Virus record (IMG/VR): IMGVR_UViG_3300009553_000250
Span: 1 to 20,464 of that record
DNA from: a virus
DNA length: 20,464 nt
Reading direction: 5' to 3' (one strand)
This document shows positions 6,512-14,094 of the stretch, piece after piece. The stretch's first letter is position 1. Each line of letters begins with the position of its first letter. The position numbers were made by a program, and so were the translations under genes. A model generated the notes under the pieces. It was not told the DNA's origin, searched no databases, and saw only the letters and a program-made list of their open reading frames with translations.

Positions 6512-7659
6512 GCGGCATTAATCACTTCTACCTGTTTATGTTTAACTACTGTATGAGTAGCACTATTAGAAACTGACATAGTAACAGTTACTCGCAAAAC
6601 TTGATCAATAGTTGTGTCTTTTGTAGTGTCTGCACCTTCTGAATCAAAATTCCCTGAAAATGCAGGTGGAGAGGTATTGGTATCACTTGATATATCTCCC
6701 AATCCTGTTGTTGCTGCGCCAGTATCATTAACTCTTATCATACCTGAACATCCTTGCGCACCTGTGGCATTTTTATTAAACACTTCTCCTTGTATTCTAA
6801 AAGGTATTTTGGTTGCTGACTGTGCTATTGTTGGACTAACATCAGCCCACATTGTAGTTCCACCAAACTTTACTGCAAACGTATAAGTTGTTCCAGTTGC
6901 TTGGTTTTGTAAAAGATAGCCAGTAATTAGGAATCTAGCAGAACCGTTAGGGCACATATCATTTCCTACAACTGTATAATTTAGTAAATCGGTTTCTGCC
7001 GCTGTCGTATTAATATCAACCGTAGTACCTGACTGAACACCAATGCCTGTTCCTGAAGATGCTCCAACTGCATCCGTTACATCACAAGTTGAATCAAGAA
7101 CTTTATTGCTTAAAGTTGCCGTAGCGTATTGTGCTATTAAATAATCGCTATCAGTTATGTTTGGGAGAAATAAATCAATTTCATTTATTATATTCTGTCC
7201 ATGAATCCAGTATTTACTACCATCACCATTTGGTGTAAGAATATGTAATCTACCACTTCTAAATACCTGGTTGTAAGCAGGCGCATATGTATTTGCTTGG
7301 TCTGTTTTAACTATTGTAGCACCTGCTGCGCCAGTAGCGGCAGTAACATTACAAGTTGCATCAAGTGTTTTATTAGAAAATGTTTGTGTTAATCCTGTTA
7401 CAGCAAATGTATCTGTTCCAGTCAATAAAGGTAAATTTAAAGTTCTATCTGCTGCCAGTGCTGCCGCAACTATATTATAAGAAAATGTATTGCCTGGATT
7501 TCTAATGTTAAGTTTACCACTTCTATAATTCCAATCACAATTAATATCTACATCATCAACATCTACACCTGAAAATAAATCTGAAACCTTATCAAGTGAG
7601 TCCCCTCCGTGGTGGTCAGCATCTCCACTATCGGCATTAATAACCTTCTTCCATACCAT
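6508..7659 (-). CDS. Tail fibre with duplicated collar module
   Basis: The 383-residue product begins MVWKKVINADSGDADHHGG, the same attachment motif as the fibre at 3752-5598. It then carries two copies of a module of about 75 residues: RSGKLNIRNPG...SNKTLDATCNV and RSGRLHILTPN...SNKVLDSTCDV. The C-terminal half (about 225-383) is a Thr/Ala/Gly-rich beta-sandwich of the kind seen at fibre tips, ending TVVKHKQVEVINAA. It has its own promoter-like motif (7686-7697) and an ATG at 7659, and is translationally coupled to the lectin-like gene. Role: trimeric fibre shaft and tip for host recognition, inferred from the shared N-terminal motif and context. Confidence 0.65.
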   Translation of the reverse strand: MVWKKVINADSGDADHHGGDSLDKVSDLFSGVDVDDVDINCDWNYRSGKLNIRNPGNTFSYNIVAAALAADRTLNLPLLTGTDTFAVTGLTQTFSNKTLDATCNVTAATGAAGATIVKTDQANTYAPAYNQVFRSGRLHILTPNGDGSKYWIHGQNIINEIDLFLPNITDSDYLIAQYATATLSNKVLDSTCDVTDAVGASSGTGIGVQSGTTVDINTTAAETDLLNYTVVGNDMCPNGSARFLITGYLLQNQATGTTYTFAVKFGGTTMWADVSPTIAQSATKIPFRIQGEVFNKNATGAQGCSGMIRVNDTGAATTGLGDISSDTNTSPPAFSGNFDSEGADTTKDTTIDQVLRVTVTMSVSNSATHTVVKHKQVEVINAA

Positions 7660-7684
7660 TAATAATATTCTAAATTTTATTAAC

Positions 7685-8053
7685 TTAGGAACTATTGTTA
7701 TGATAAAATCTACATCTTATGAAAGTTTTAGATGACCAGTTAGATTTGGCCCAATTCTTTGAATCATAAATTCGCTGGTATCCACCATATTGAATTTCTT
7801 CTATTCCTTCAATTGCACCTGGTTTATACTGACACATTTCTTTCATAATTTCTCGCTCGACATTTCCAAGTTGCAAATCTACATTGTCCCGCTCTAATCT
7901 TCTACTTGAAATATAAATTTCATATTCAATCCACACATTCCACATTCCTTTGTAGTTGGTTAGTCTTGTCATTGTTGTTCTTGTTGGTAATATTACAGCG
8001 GAATATGGTCTAAAGAAATCACGCAAACCTGATTTAATACTAAAGAAACTCAT
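7685..8053 (-). CDS. Tail-terminator-like protein, paralogue of the gene at 11871-12389
   Basis: The 122-residue product reads FSIKSGLRDFFRPYSAVILPTRTT near its start, which aligns with ISFKAGFPDFFRPYECAIVQTRTT in the 172-residue protein at 11871-12389. Both then show strands with an RDxxD element (RRLERDNVD / KRIQRDAID), a GIxEIQY / GIKDLVYDD element and an S-W-S ending (KSNWSSKTFIRCRFY / KSDWRSIVHIKVFY). The longer paralogue stands in the usual tail-terminator position next to the connector; this copy is shorter at the N-terminus and sits among the fibres. It overlaps the 883-residue gene by 4 nt (ATGA). It could be a second neck or baseplate ring. Its last codons contain promoter-like motif copy 4. 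Confidence 0.55.
   Translation of the reverse strand: MSFFSIKSGLRDFFRPYSAVILPTRTTMTRLTNYKGMWNVWIEYEIYISSRRLERDNVDLQLGNVEREIMKEMCQYKPGAIEGIEEIQYGGYQRIYDSKNWAKSNWSSKTFIRCRFYHNNSS
7686..7697 (-). promoter_or_regulatory. Late promoter-like motif, copy 4 (fibre gene)
   Basis: Minus strand CAATAGTTCCTA, then AGTTAATAAAA. The core starts 29 nt from the ATG at 7659 and overlaps the last codons (AGT TCC TAA) of the preceding gene. Confidence 0.5.
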
Positions 8054-10701
8054 AGGTTAGGATCAACTCCTGACGCACCATACTTGATAATTATGTAGTC
8101 TTTTAACCTCTTGAGCATTGTTGGAATTTGGAAGAATGTTTTTAGTTTGTCTAATGCATCTGTTATATCTACAGTTTCTATTAATGGTCGAGTTCCACTA
8201 AATCTCCTTTGAATACTATCACTGATTGTAACATTTTCAACCAATGTTTTTACTACTGTTCTAAGTTTGGTTAATGATTCACTAATTACTGTATTCTCAG
8301 TTAATGTTCTAACTAGTCCTCTAATTGTTGTTATACTTTCACTTATTATTGTTGTCTCTAAAATGGGCCTGTTTGCTCCTAGTATCCTGTTTATTGATTC
8401 CGTTATTGCTGTTGTTTCTGATAATGCTCTAGTACCTGTGAATGCTCTGGTTAATGATTCTGATAAATTAACAGTTTCACTTAATGTTCTTACAAAGTTA
8501 CCAGCGCTTTGTTTGATATAACTTAATACATCTGATATTGCTGTAGTGTCTGATAGTGCCCTAATTGCAGCAAGCATTCTATTGAGAGTTTCACCTATTG
8601 AAGTATTTTCTGTTAATGCTCTAGTTGCTGCTAATAATCTGGTTAATGTTCCACCTGTTACAGTTATTGTTTCCGTTGCGAGTGTCCTACTAAATGCAAC
8701 AATTCTATTAATTGAATCACTTATTGTTGTAGTTTCTGTACTTAATGCTCTAGTTGCAGCAACTAAACGATTAAGAGTTTCACCAATAGTTGTTGTTTCT
8801 GTTGCTAATGCTCTAATTATTCCTCTAAGTCTTGCTAATGAGTCACTAACTACTGTCGTTTCTGTTGCTAGTGCCCTATTTGCTGCTAATAGTCTGGCTA
8901 GAGTTTCGCCTATTGTAATTGTTTCAGTGGCTAACGCTCTAACTATTGTTTTTATTTGTGCTAAACTATCCGATATTGTTGTAGTATCTGATAGTGCTCT
9001 GGTTGCTGCTAAAAGCCTAGTTAATGTTTCACTACTACTAGTAGTGTCAGATAATGCCCTTGTTGCGGCCAAAAGTCTATTAAGTGAAACTTCTGTTATT
9101 GTTACTGTTTCAGTTGCTAATCCTCTAACAAGTCCTTTAACTCTTACAAGAGTTTCTCCAATAGTTGTGGTTTCAGTAGATAAAGAACGATTGGCTGCTA
9201 ATAATCTGGTTAATGATTCTGTTGAATTTGTGGTTTCTGGTAATGCTCTAACTGCTGCAAGTGTTCGAGCAATTGATTCACTAGATGTTACTGTTTCTGT
9301 TGCAAGTGCTCTAGGAAGTCCTTTCACTCTTACTATACTTTCAGAACTTGTTACTGTCTCAGTTGTAAGTGCTCTATTTGCCACTGTCATTCTATTCAAT
9401 GTTTCAGTACTGGAAACTGTCTCAGTTGCTGGCGCTCTAATTGCTGCAATTAAACGATCAATGGATTCTGATAAACTTACAGTTTCAGTTGTTAAAGTAA
9501 CTGTATAATTATTAGAAGTTGTTAAGTGTGTATGAATTCCTATATTGGTTGGTGTTACAGTATGGGATCCTGACACTGATGGTACTACTAATCTAAAGTT
9601 TATTTCATCACCTGCTGCTACTGTAACGCTATGAGTGTTATCGGCAAATAATCCAGTTAGACTTCCAGTAATAGAAACTGTTACTGCTGTGCTTGCTGCA
9701 CCTTGTCTTAAATCACAAGTTGAAGCAAGAGAAACATCATTCTGCGATATCATTACTTCCATCTGATCTAAAACAAATGGTTCTCTTGCTTTCATCTGAT
9801 TTGTTGATTCTGTGCTAGCAGCGTCACAACTACCTCCTAATGGATAATATGTCGTCAGTGCATCAGTAATTGCTACACCTACAGGTTTTCCAGTAAACGA
9901 AAGTCCATCACCATTAGTAGATACAAATTCAACTTTCATCGTCTGAATAGTTATTGTATCTGCTCCTGTTCCTGTTGTAACACTCCAATTCCAATCCTCG
10001 GCTGCACTCACTGTATCAGTGCTAGATGTATCCTCATACCAACCAGCAGCACCCCCACCAGTTACAGAAACAGAACCGTTTCCATTTGCTCCATTTTTTC
10101 TTATTCTAACTGTTGTTGCTGTTGCTCTATTTGCTGAAACATAAACACCAAAATTTTTAAATGTGCCTGCTTTGCGCATTCTGCATTTTTGGAAAGTTTC
10201 AGTAGTTGTTGAATTGCCAGAATATCCTTGAATTGGGAAAAACCATGTTGTTGATGCAGTAGTTGTAGTAAAAGGACCAGTATTTCCTAATACACTAACC
10301 GTGTTTGTAGTGGCACTAAATATTGTGGACATGACACGAAAGTTTATACTGCCTCCTGCACCTGTGACAGTTTGCATACAGAGTTTATCTCCTGCTGCCA
10401 CTGTATCAGTTCCGCTAGTATCCTCAAATTCACCTGTAGCAGCAATACCAATACTTTGAGATTGTCCACCATTACCTGCATTTTTTCTGGTTCTAATTGT
10501 GGATGCTCCAGTAGTTGCATTTGTTAATACTCTAGCATAAAGTTCTGAAAGAGTTCCAGCAGTTTGGAATTTTATATCTTTATTGGCTTCTGTTGTTGAT
10601 TTGTCAAATAATACTCCTGATAAAGCATGGTATTCTGTTGTTGATGCTGTTGTCGCTGTTCCACTAGTAGTATAGGAACAAATAAGTAGTGTCTTTGCCA
10701 T
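8050..10701 (-). CDS. Large repeat-rich virion surface protein
   Basis: The 883-residue product has two parts. Residues about 10-390 are three related beta-rich domains of about 110-120 residues, each with an element like RTRKNAGNGGQS / RIRKNGANGNGS / DLRQGAASTAVT, then a (E)DTSxTDTVxAxD turn and a closing strand. Residues about 400-860 are about 22 copies of a 20-24-residue repeat with the consensus ATETTTIxETLxRLLAATRAL, followed by a short helical tail (FFQIPTMLKRLKD). Repeats of this ETVTISDS type occur, as I recall, in archaeal and viral surface proteins, and would form an extended rod. It follows its neighbour as TAATG and overlaps the next gene as ATGA. No collar motif is present, so it may be a neck or tail appendage, or an adhesin. 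Position within the tail module supports a virion role. Confidence 0.6.
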   Translation of the reverse strand: MAKTLLICSYTTSGTATTASTTEYHALSGVLFDKSTTEANKDIKFQTAGTLSELYARVLTNATTGASTIRTRKNAGNGGQSQSIGIAATGEFEDTSGTDTVAAGDKLCMQTVTGAGGSINFRVMSTIFSATTNTVSVLGNTGPFTTTTASTTWFFPIQGYSGNSTTTETFQKCRMRKAGTFKNFGVYVSANRATATTVRIRKNGANGNGSVSVTGGGAAGWYEDTSSTDTVSAAEDWNWSVTTGTGADTITIQTMKVEFVSTNGDGLSFTGKPVGVAITDALTTYYPLGGSCDAASTESTNQMKAREPFVLDQMEVMISQNDVSLASTCDLRQGAASTAVTVSITGSLTGLFADNTHSVTVAAGDEINFRLVVPSVSGSHTVTPTNIGIHTHLTTSNNYTVTLTTETVSLSESIDRLIAAIRAPATETVSSTETLNRMTVANRALTTETVTSSESIVRVKGLPRALATETVTSSESIARTLAAVRALPETTNSTESLTRLLAANRSLSTETTTIGETLVRVKGLVRGLATETVTITEVSLNRLLAATRALSDTTSSSETLTRLLAATRALSDTTTISDSLAQIKTIVRALATETITIGETLARLLAANRALATETTVVSDSLARLRGIIRALATETTTIGETLNRLVAATRALSTETTTISDSINRIVAFSRTLATETITVTGGTLTRLLAATRALTENTSIGETLNRMLAAIRALSDTTAISDVLSYIKQSAGNFVRTLSETVNLSESLTRAFTGTRALSETTAITESINRILGANRPILETTIISESITTIRGLVRTLTENTVISESLTKLRTVVKTLVENVTISDSIQRRFSGTRPLIETVDITDALDKLKTFFQIPTMLKRLKDYIIIKYGASGVDPNL
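8125..9500 (-). repeat. Tandem coding repeat, about 22 units of about 62 bp
   Basis: Imperfect units encode E-T-x-T-x-x-x-E-(S/T)-(L/I)-x-R-(L/I)-x-A-x-(N/T)-R-A-L. The unit length is mostly 60-63 bp. The array ends in more divergent units at the C-terminal side (8130-8400). An irregular unit near 8500 carries a 3-residue expansion (KQSAGNFVRTL). The repeat also creates a long spurious open frame on the opposite strand. Confidence 0.8.
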
Positions 10702-11129
10702 TAAGCGATCAGCACCTTCCCAGCACCAAAACGAGTGTTAAGGAAGGTCTGAATACTATTTTTTTGAGCAGTCGTTAAAGTTATACCAGTATAAGAGATG
10801 GTTAAAACTCTATTTGGTGCAGTTCCAGACCATGACCATGAAAATGTTATTCCGTTTTTAAGTTGTCTAGTTCCATTTACTATATCATAAAGACTGGTGG
10901 TTGGTGAATTATCTAATATATGTTGGTATGCTTGATTCTTTCTAGGGTTTTCTTCAAAAACTGCATTCCATCTATCTTGATCAGTCGCTAAAACGGTATG
11001 TGCTGGACATTTATTTATATAATTTGCTAAAGTATGCGTCCTTGTTGATTCTGGTTGAGTATCATCCCATGAATATTCTATAACACATGAACAAGTGTCT
11101 GGACTATATCTAGTAATTTTGGTGACCAT
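10701..11129 (-). CDS. Hypothetical tail-module protein
   Basis: This 142-residue product starts MVTKITRYSPDTCSC. It has an N-terminal Cys-containing strand region (C13, C15, C41), a polar middle with a helix-like stretch (QDRWNAVFEENPRKNQAYQHIL), then a beta strand pair ITFSWSWSG...RVLTISYTGIT and a helix TTAQKNSIQTFLNTRFG. I recognise no family. It is encoded between the conserved tail-module protein at 11139-11615 and the repeat protein. The start ATG at 11129 is preceded by AGGGTGA, a fair Shine-Dalgarno match, and its stop overlaps the next start (TAATG). Confidence 0.6.
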   Translation of the reverse strand: MVTKITRYSPDTCSCVIEYSWDDTQPESTRTHTLANYINKCPAHTVLATDQDRWNAVFEENPRKNQAYQHILDNSPTTSLYDIVNGTRQLKNGITFSWSWSGTAPNRVLTISYTGITLTTAQKNSIQTFLNTRFGAGKVLIA

Positions 11130-11138
11130 TCATATTTG

Positions 11139-11615
11139 TCACCCTAAGTTTAGCGTCCACGTAACTTTCAAAGTGTCTCCAGAAATCAAAGAAGCATCTG
11201 TACCAAATGCCGCTTCATGACATAAAGTAGTTGAAGATGCATTATTAAAAAGTCCTGATACATGAATAAGGTTGACAGTTCCGCTGGCAGTAAATGTATG
11301 TTCTATTACTGTGCTATTGGTTCCACCAGAATGTGTTTTAGTTGTAGCATCTGCCCTTGTAAATCCTGAGGCTGCAAGTTCAGTACCCTGTAAAGCAGTA
11401 TGAGATGCGCTTGGTGCAGTTGTATCCGTAGTAAGTGCAACATATCCTGCTCCCCTTGTTCCGTTAACTGTATTAGTATAACATTGGGCATGGAATAAAT
11501 CTCGTCCAGCATTAGTAAGTAAATTTTTCTTTAAATGCGATACATAAAATGATTCTCCTGTGTCCTTTTTAGTAACTATTCCTGTAACATATCCGCCACT
11601 TGTTTTAAATTTCAT
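11139..11615 (-). CDS. Conserved tail-module structural protein
   Basis: The 158-residue product contains an N-terminal strand region (residues 1-28), then LLTNAGRDLFHAQCY, GYVALTTDTTAPSASHTALQGTELAASGFTRAD, a HTFTASGTV element, GLFNNASS and a GDTLKVTWTLNLG ending. This order (LTNAGRD, YVALtTDTTAP, 'gl.Ra', TFTA.G, GLFN, GD.l.VTWtl.l) is one I know from a widespread small structural protein of tailed viruses, usually annotated as a tail fibre or tail-associated protein. It has no membrane segment. The ATG at 11615 follows the preceding gene by 10 nt. The exact position in the virion is not known to me. Confidence 0.6.
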   Translation of the reverse strand: MKFKTSGGYVTGIVTKKDTGESFYVSHLKKNLLTNAGRDLFHAQCYTNTVNGTRGAGYVALTTDTTAPSASHTALQGTELAASGFTRADATTKTHSGGTNSTVIEHTFTASGTVNLIHVSGLFNNASSTTLCHEAAFGTDASLISGDTLKVTWTLNLG

Positions 11616-11625
11616 TATTATCTAC

Positions 11626-11874
11626 TTATTGCTCGCAATTAGGACATTTTAGAACTATAACATTAGCATCTTCTGGTTTGTTTGAATGCATTCTTTCAAC
11701 AAATCTTTCTGGATGTGTTGGAAGTGTTTCTTTATTCCACTGCCCGCATTTTTTACATTGTTGGGTAACTTCTAGTTCATGTTCTTCCTCACTCATATGT
11801 TGGTCCCATTTCTTTACAGACATTGTTTCAAATTCGTGGATATAACAAATAAAAGCGCCTCCTTCAATACTCAT
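11626..11874 (-). CDS. Small zinc-binding protein, C2H2-like plus zinc ribbon
   Basis: The 82-residue product has an N-terminal region with C10, H13 and later H26 and H32 (ICYIHEF...WDQHMSEEEHE), resembling a zinc finger, and a zinc ribbon of CKKC (40-43) and CPNC (77-80). Small zinc proteins are frequent in archaea and their viruses; they usually bind DNA, RNA or proteins. It overlaps the tail-terminator-like gene as ATGA, so its expression is tied to virion genes. A regulator of late transcription or an assembly factor are both possible. Confidence 0.6.
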   Translation of the reverse strand: MSIEGGAFICYIHEFETMSVKKWDQHMSEEEHELEVTQQCKKCGQWNKETLPTHPERFVERMHSNKPEDANVIVLKCPNCEQ

Positions 11875-12389
11875 GATGTATCTTCCTTTTCATAAAATAC
11901 TTTAATGTGAACTATCGAGCGCCAATCACTTTTGGCATAAGAATCACGTGCACCATAAACCCTTTCTGCCGAAACGTTATCATCATAGACTAGATCCTTG
12001 ATTCCTGTTATCTCATTAGGAATATAGTTTTCTATTATTCTCTGTGTCTCTGTTTCCATATCTTCTAGTTCTGGATCCATATCAATTGCATCTCTCTGTA
12101 TTCTTTTCATTCTCAACATGATATCCAAACCTGTAGTAAACACAAATTTACCTGATATTTTCTCTAAAGGAGTTGTCCTAGTTTGCACAATTGCACATTC
12201 ATATGGTCGAAAGAAATCTGGAAAACCTGCCTTAAATGAAATGGTATCTGGTTCGCTCTCGTAGTCGGTCTGCATAGTTGTACCTTTTGCTGGACTGCTT
12301 GCAGTCCATTTATCATAAATGTATTGTATTATAATATCTTCGAAATCTTGTGAGAAATCTGCATTAAGTTCTGGTACTACCCAAGACAT
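11871..12389 (-). CDS. Probable tail terminator / tail completion protein
   Basis: The 172-residue product starts with an amphipathic helix region (PELNADFSQDFEDIIIQYIYDKW), which fits the 'helix then beta-sheet' plan of tail terminator proteins, followed by FFRPYECAIVQTRTT, a strand-helix segment with KRIQRDAIDMD, and a C-terminal strand RSIVHIKVFYEK. Such proteins form the hexameric ring that caps the tail tube and joins the head. It lies directly after the connector gene (stop/start TAATG), the expected order of a siphovirus neck module. A shorter paralogue is encoded at 7685-8053. A head-closure protein is the main alternative. Confidence 0.5.
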   Translation of the reverse strand: MSWVVPELNADFSQDFEDIIIQYIYDKWTASSPAKGTTMQTDYESEPDTISFKAGFPDFFRPYECAIVQTRTTPLEKISGKFVFTTGLDIMLRMKRIQRDAIDMDPELEDMETETQRIIENYIPNEITGIKDLVYDDNVSAERVYGARDSYAKSDWRSIVHIKVFYEKEDTS

Positions 12390-12823
12390 TAGAAACTCTC
12401 TGTGTCTGTCGAAGTTGAACCTAATCTGTTTGGTGGTGCATTTGCTGAGTCTAAACCCCAGCCTTTGTATTCTGTTCTCTCAATCAAGAATTCTGTTTCG
12501 CTGGTGTCAGTGTCCATGTTCTCAACAATTCCACCCTTGCCAATTAATAACATCATTGCATCGTTGCGCATTGCCTGCCAAATTGGAATCGTTTCAGTGT
12601 CTCCATAATGCGCTATTATGTCGGCAGCAACCAACCTAGTTTCTATTAATTGAAGTGCGCCATATTCTCTATCTGTTATTGCCCAATCATCTTTATCTGT
12701 CATCGTGGCAATGAATGAATATTCTTTATCTTGAAATGATTGAATTTGAGTATCATTAAAATCCGCTGTTACAACATTGCGTGCTAATCTGCGGCACTCT
12801 GTTGTATCTGATAAATGAGTCAT
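12389..12823 (-). CDS. Probable head-tail connector (adaptor) protein
   Basis: The 144-residue, largely helical product begins MTHLSDTTECRRLARNVVTADFNDTQIQSFQDKEYSFI, typical of adaptor proteins in which an N-terminal 'd.a.l..l....dfsd..i...i..A...i' precedes helices; here AALQLIETRLVAADII is the second helix. These proteins form a ring below the portal. The C-terminus is an acidic tail. The ATG at 12823 has promoter-like motif copy 5 upstream and no Shine-Dalgarno site (AATTTATTTAATG). Being the first gene after the sugar/acyl cassette with its own promoter motif, it marks the return to the structural module. Confidence 0.5.
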   Translation of the reverse strand: MTHLSDTTECRRLARNVVTADFNDTQIQSFQDKEYSFIATMTDKDDWAITDREYGALQLIETRLVAADIIAHYGDTETIPIWQAMRNDAMMLLIGKGGIVENMDTDTSETEFLIERTEYKGWGLDSANAPPNRLGSTSTDTESF

Positions 12824-12843
12824 TAAATAAATTATTGTTTATT

Positions 12844-12972
12844 TTAAAATAGGGAACTAATGAGTTTAAATAAAGTGAATCCTATCACTATTGAAACAGA
12901 TATTATTATTCCACGTAAAAACCACTTATCAAAGTTTGAATCACCTAAACCAACACAAGGAGGACTAACCAT
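12844..12972 (-). CDS. Single-span membrane microprotein, 42 aa
   Basis: The frame from the ATG at 12972 (MVSPPCVGLGDSNFDKWFLR...) overlaps the TAG of the glycosyltransferase gene as ATGGTTAG and ends with TAA at 12844. Residues 21-41 form one hydrophobic span after a WFLR positive patch. Overlap with the upstream gene, an uninterrupted frame filling the gap and a clean membrane segment support it as real. It is the last gene of the accessory operon. Its final codons (AGT TCC CTA TTT TAA) contain promoter-like motif copy 5. Function unknown; it may anchor the co-translated glycosyltransferase. Confidence 0.6.
   Translation of the reverse strand: MVSPPCVGLGDSNFDKWFLRGIIISVSIVIGFTLFKLISSLF
12851..12862 (-). 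promoter_or_regulatory. Late promoter-like motif, copy 5 (connector gene)
   Basis: Minus strand CATTAGTTCCCT, then ATTTTAAAATAAA. The core starts 30 nt from the ATG at 12823. The plus-strand sequence atagggaactaatg is identical over 14 bases to copy 6 upstream of the accessory operon. Confidence 0.6.
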
Positions 12973-13831
12973 CTGGTGGTGATCCATCTTCCTTGCATAT
13001 AAGACTTATTGGCCTGCCATTATCATCATACCTATAAAACCCTTCAATGTCTTTTGGCAACCATGTATATTTTTCCATGTCCTGCACGTACATTAATGCT
13101 GTTGATTTAAAGAACTGTCTTCTTTGTTCCTCACAATCATTATTAAATGCCCATCTGTCCCTAATGTCTAATTGTTTTGGAGTTCTTAGAAACGAATTAG
13201 TAGTTATTCTAACACCATCAATAGTATGATCTGAACTAAATATTCCTACCTTTTGTAAAATTATGTCTTCATCTGTTGCATCTTTTGGACACCAATACCA
13301 GTGGCAATCCATACAATAACGCTGCAATCCAGGATTTCTATGTATTCTAACATATGGCCGCCATGAATTTTCCCTTACTGCGTTGTATGCTCTGCGCCAT
13401 ACTTTGCCAGAAGGTATCCATGACTTCATTTTAAATATTTGATAGTCTGGAAATCTTTTGGCATATCTCTTTAGGTTCTTCCAAAATAGTGGCCAGTTCT
13501 GGTGTTCTGGACTAGGATAAATTATGTCATCTGTATCCCATACTATTAACCAATCAATTTTATCTTCACCTGCTAGATCTAAATAATGCTGGCGCATATA
13601 GGGTTGAAATGTTGGTTTGTATCTATGCACTTCTGCATTTGGATATTTCAAGAATGCTTTCTCAGAGTTGTCTATTGAATAATCATGGTCAACTTCAAAG
13701 TTGATAAATCTGCCATGTATTCCATACATTTTATCGAATTGTTTATAGATAGGATCCAGTCCTCTTGGTATCTCTTTCTCTGAATCTAAGAAGCACATTC
13801 CTAGTGCTACTTTACCAATGCCGTCAATCAT
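12965..13831 (-). CDS. Probable GT-A glycosyltransferase
   Basis: The 288-residue product has an N-terminal region of alternating strands and helices (VALGMCFLDSEKEIPRGLDPIYKQFD), then DWLIVWDTDDIIYPSP at 93-108, where the DTDD (99-102) is a DxD-type nucleotide-sugar/metal motif preceded by a hydrophobic strand, as in GT-A enzymes. A basic aromatic region follows (KVWRRAYNAVRENSWRPYVRIHRNPG) and a Cys/His pair CMDCHWYWC. The length suits a single-domain enzyme transferring a sugar from a nucleotide-activated donor; donor and acceptor unknown. It overlaps the 88-residue gene (ATGA) and the membrane microprotein. No transmembrane segment. The family call rests on motif and context. Confidence 0.55.
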   Translation of the reverse strand: MIDGIGKVALGMCFLDSEKEIPRGLDPIYKQFDKMYGIHGRFINFEVDHDYSIDNSEKAFLKYPNAEVHRYKPTFQPYMRQHYLDLAGEDKIDWLIVWDTDDIIYPSPEHQNWPLFWKNLKRYAKRFPDYQIFKMKSWIPSGKVWRRAYNAVRENSWRPYVRIHRNPGLQRYCMDCHWYWCPKDATDEDIILQKVGIFSSDHTIDGVRITTNSFLRTPKQLDIRDRWAFNNDCEEQRRQFFKSTALMYVQDMEKYTWLPKDIEGFYRYDDNGRPISLICKEDGSPPDG

Positions 13832-14094
13832 ATTATATTAATTTTACAGTTATCGGGATTAATGAAGTCTTTTATATGATGATTTACCACTGTATCAAAA
13901 CTTAATGTATCTGCTTCCCGTAGTGTAACATAATCCATACTATCTATTAATTCATGACTTCTATCATTTTCATAGACAAGTACATTTATTATATTTTTTG
14001 AACCTTTTTCTGTTTCTTCAATTGAACTTTCTAGATGTAATGTTATCGGATATCTAGACATATTTGTAATTATAAATTTATCCACTACTTTCAT
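13828..14094 (-). CDS. Hypothetical protein, 88 aa, in the sugar/acyl cassette
   Basis: The product begins MKVVDKFIITNMSRYPITLHLESS and alternates strand-like stretches (INVLVYEND, DYVTLREADTLSFDTVVNHHI), suggesting a small beta-rich domain. No Cys pairs, membrane segment or signal peptide. I do not recognise it. Both ends overlap neighbours by 4 nt (ATGA with the acyl-CoA dehydrogenase upstream and with the glycosyltransferase downstream), so it is translated in step with them and probably serves the same pathway or assembly. Confidence 0.6.
   Translation of the reverse strand: MKVVDKFIITNMSRYPITLHLESSIEETEKGSKNIINVLVYENDRSHELIDSMDYVTLREADTLSFDTVVNHHIKDFINPDNCKINII

Noticed and set aside
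3752-7659. Diversity-generating retroelement acting on the fibre genes
   Set aside because: No reverse transcriptase, template repeat or IMH-like site is visible in the window; the shared blocks are explained by module duplication.
8125-9500. CRISPR array
   Set aside because: Units are contiguous, imperfect and in frame over a long coding region, with no spacers or cas genes.
8546-9508. 320-residue open frame on the plus strand
   Set aside because: It is the complement of the repeat array; its low-complexity Val/Ser/Ala composition comes from the antisense of the repeat codons and it has no promoter or coupling.
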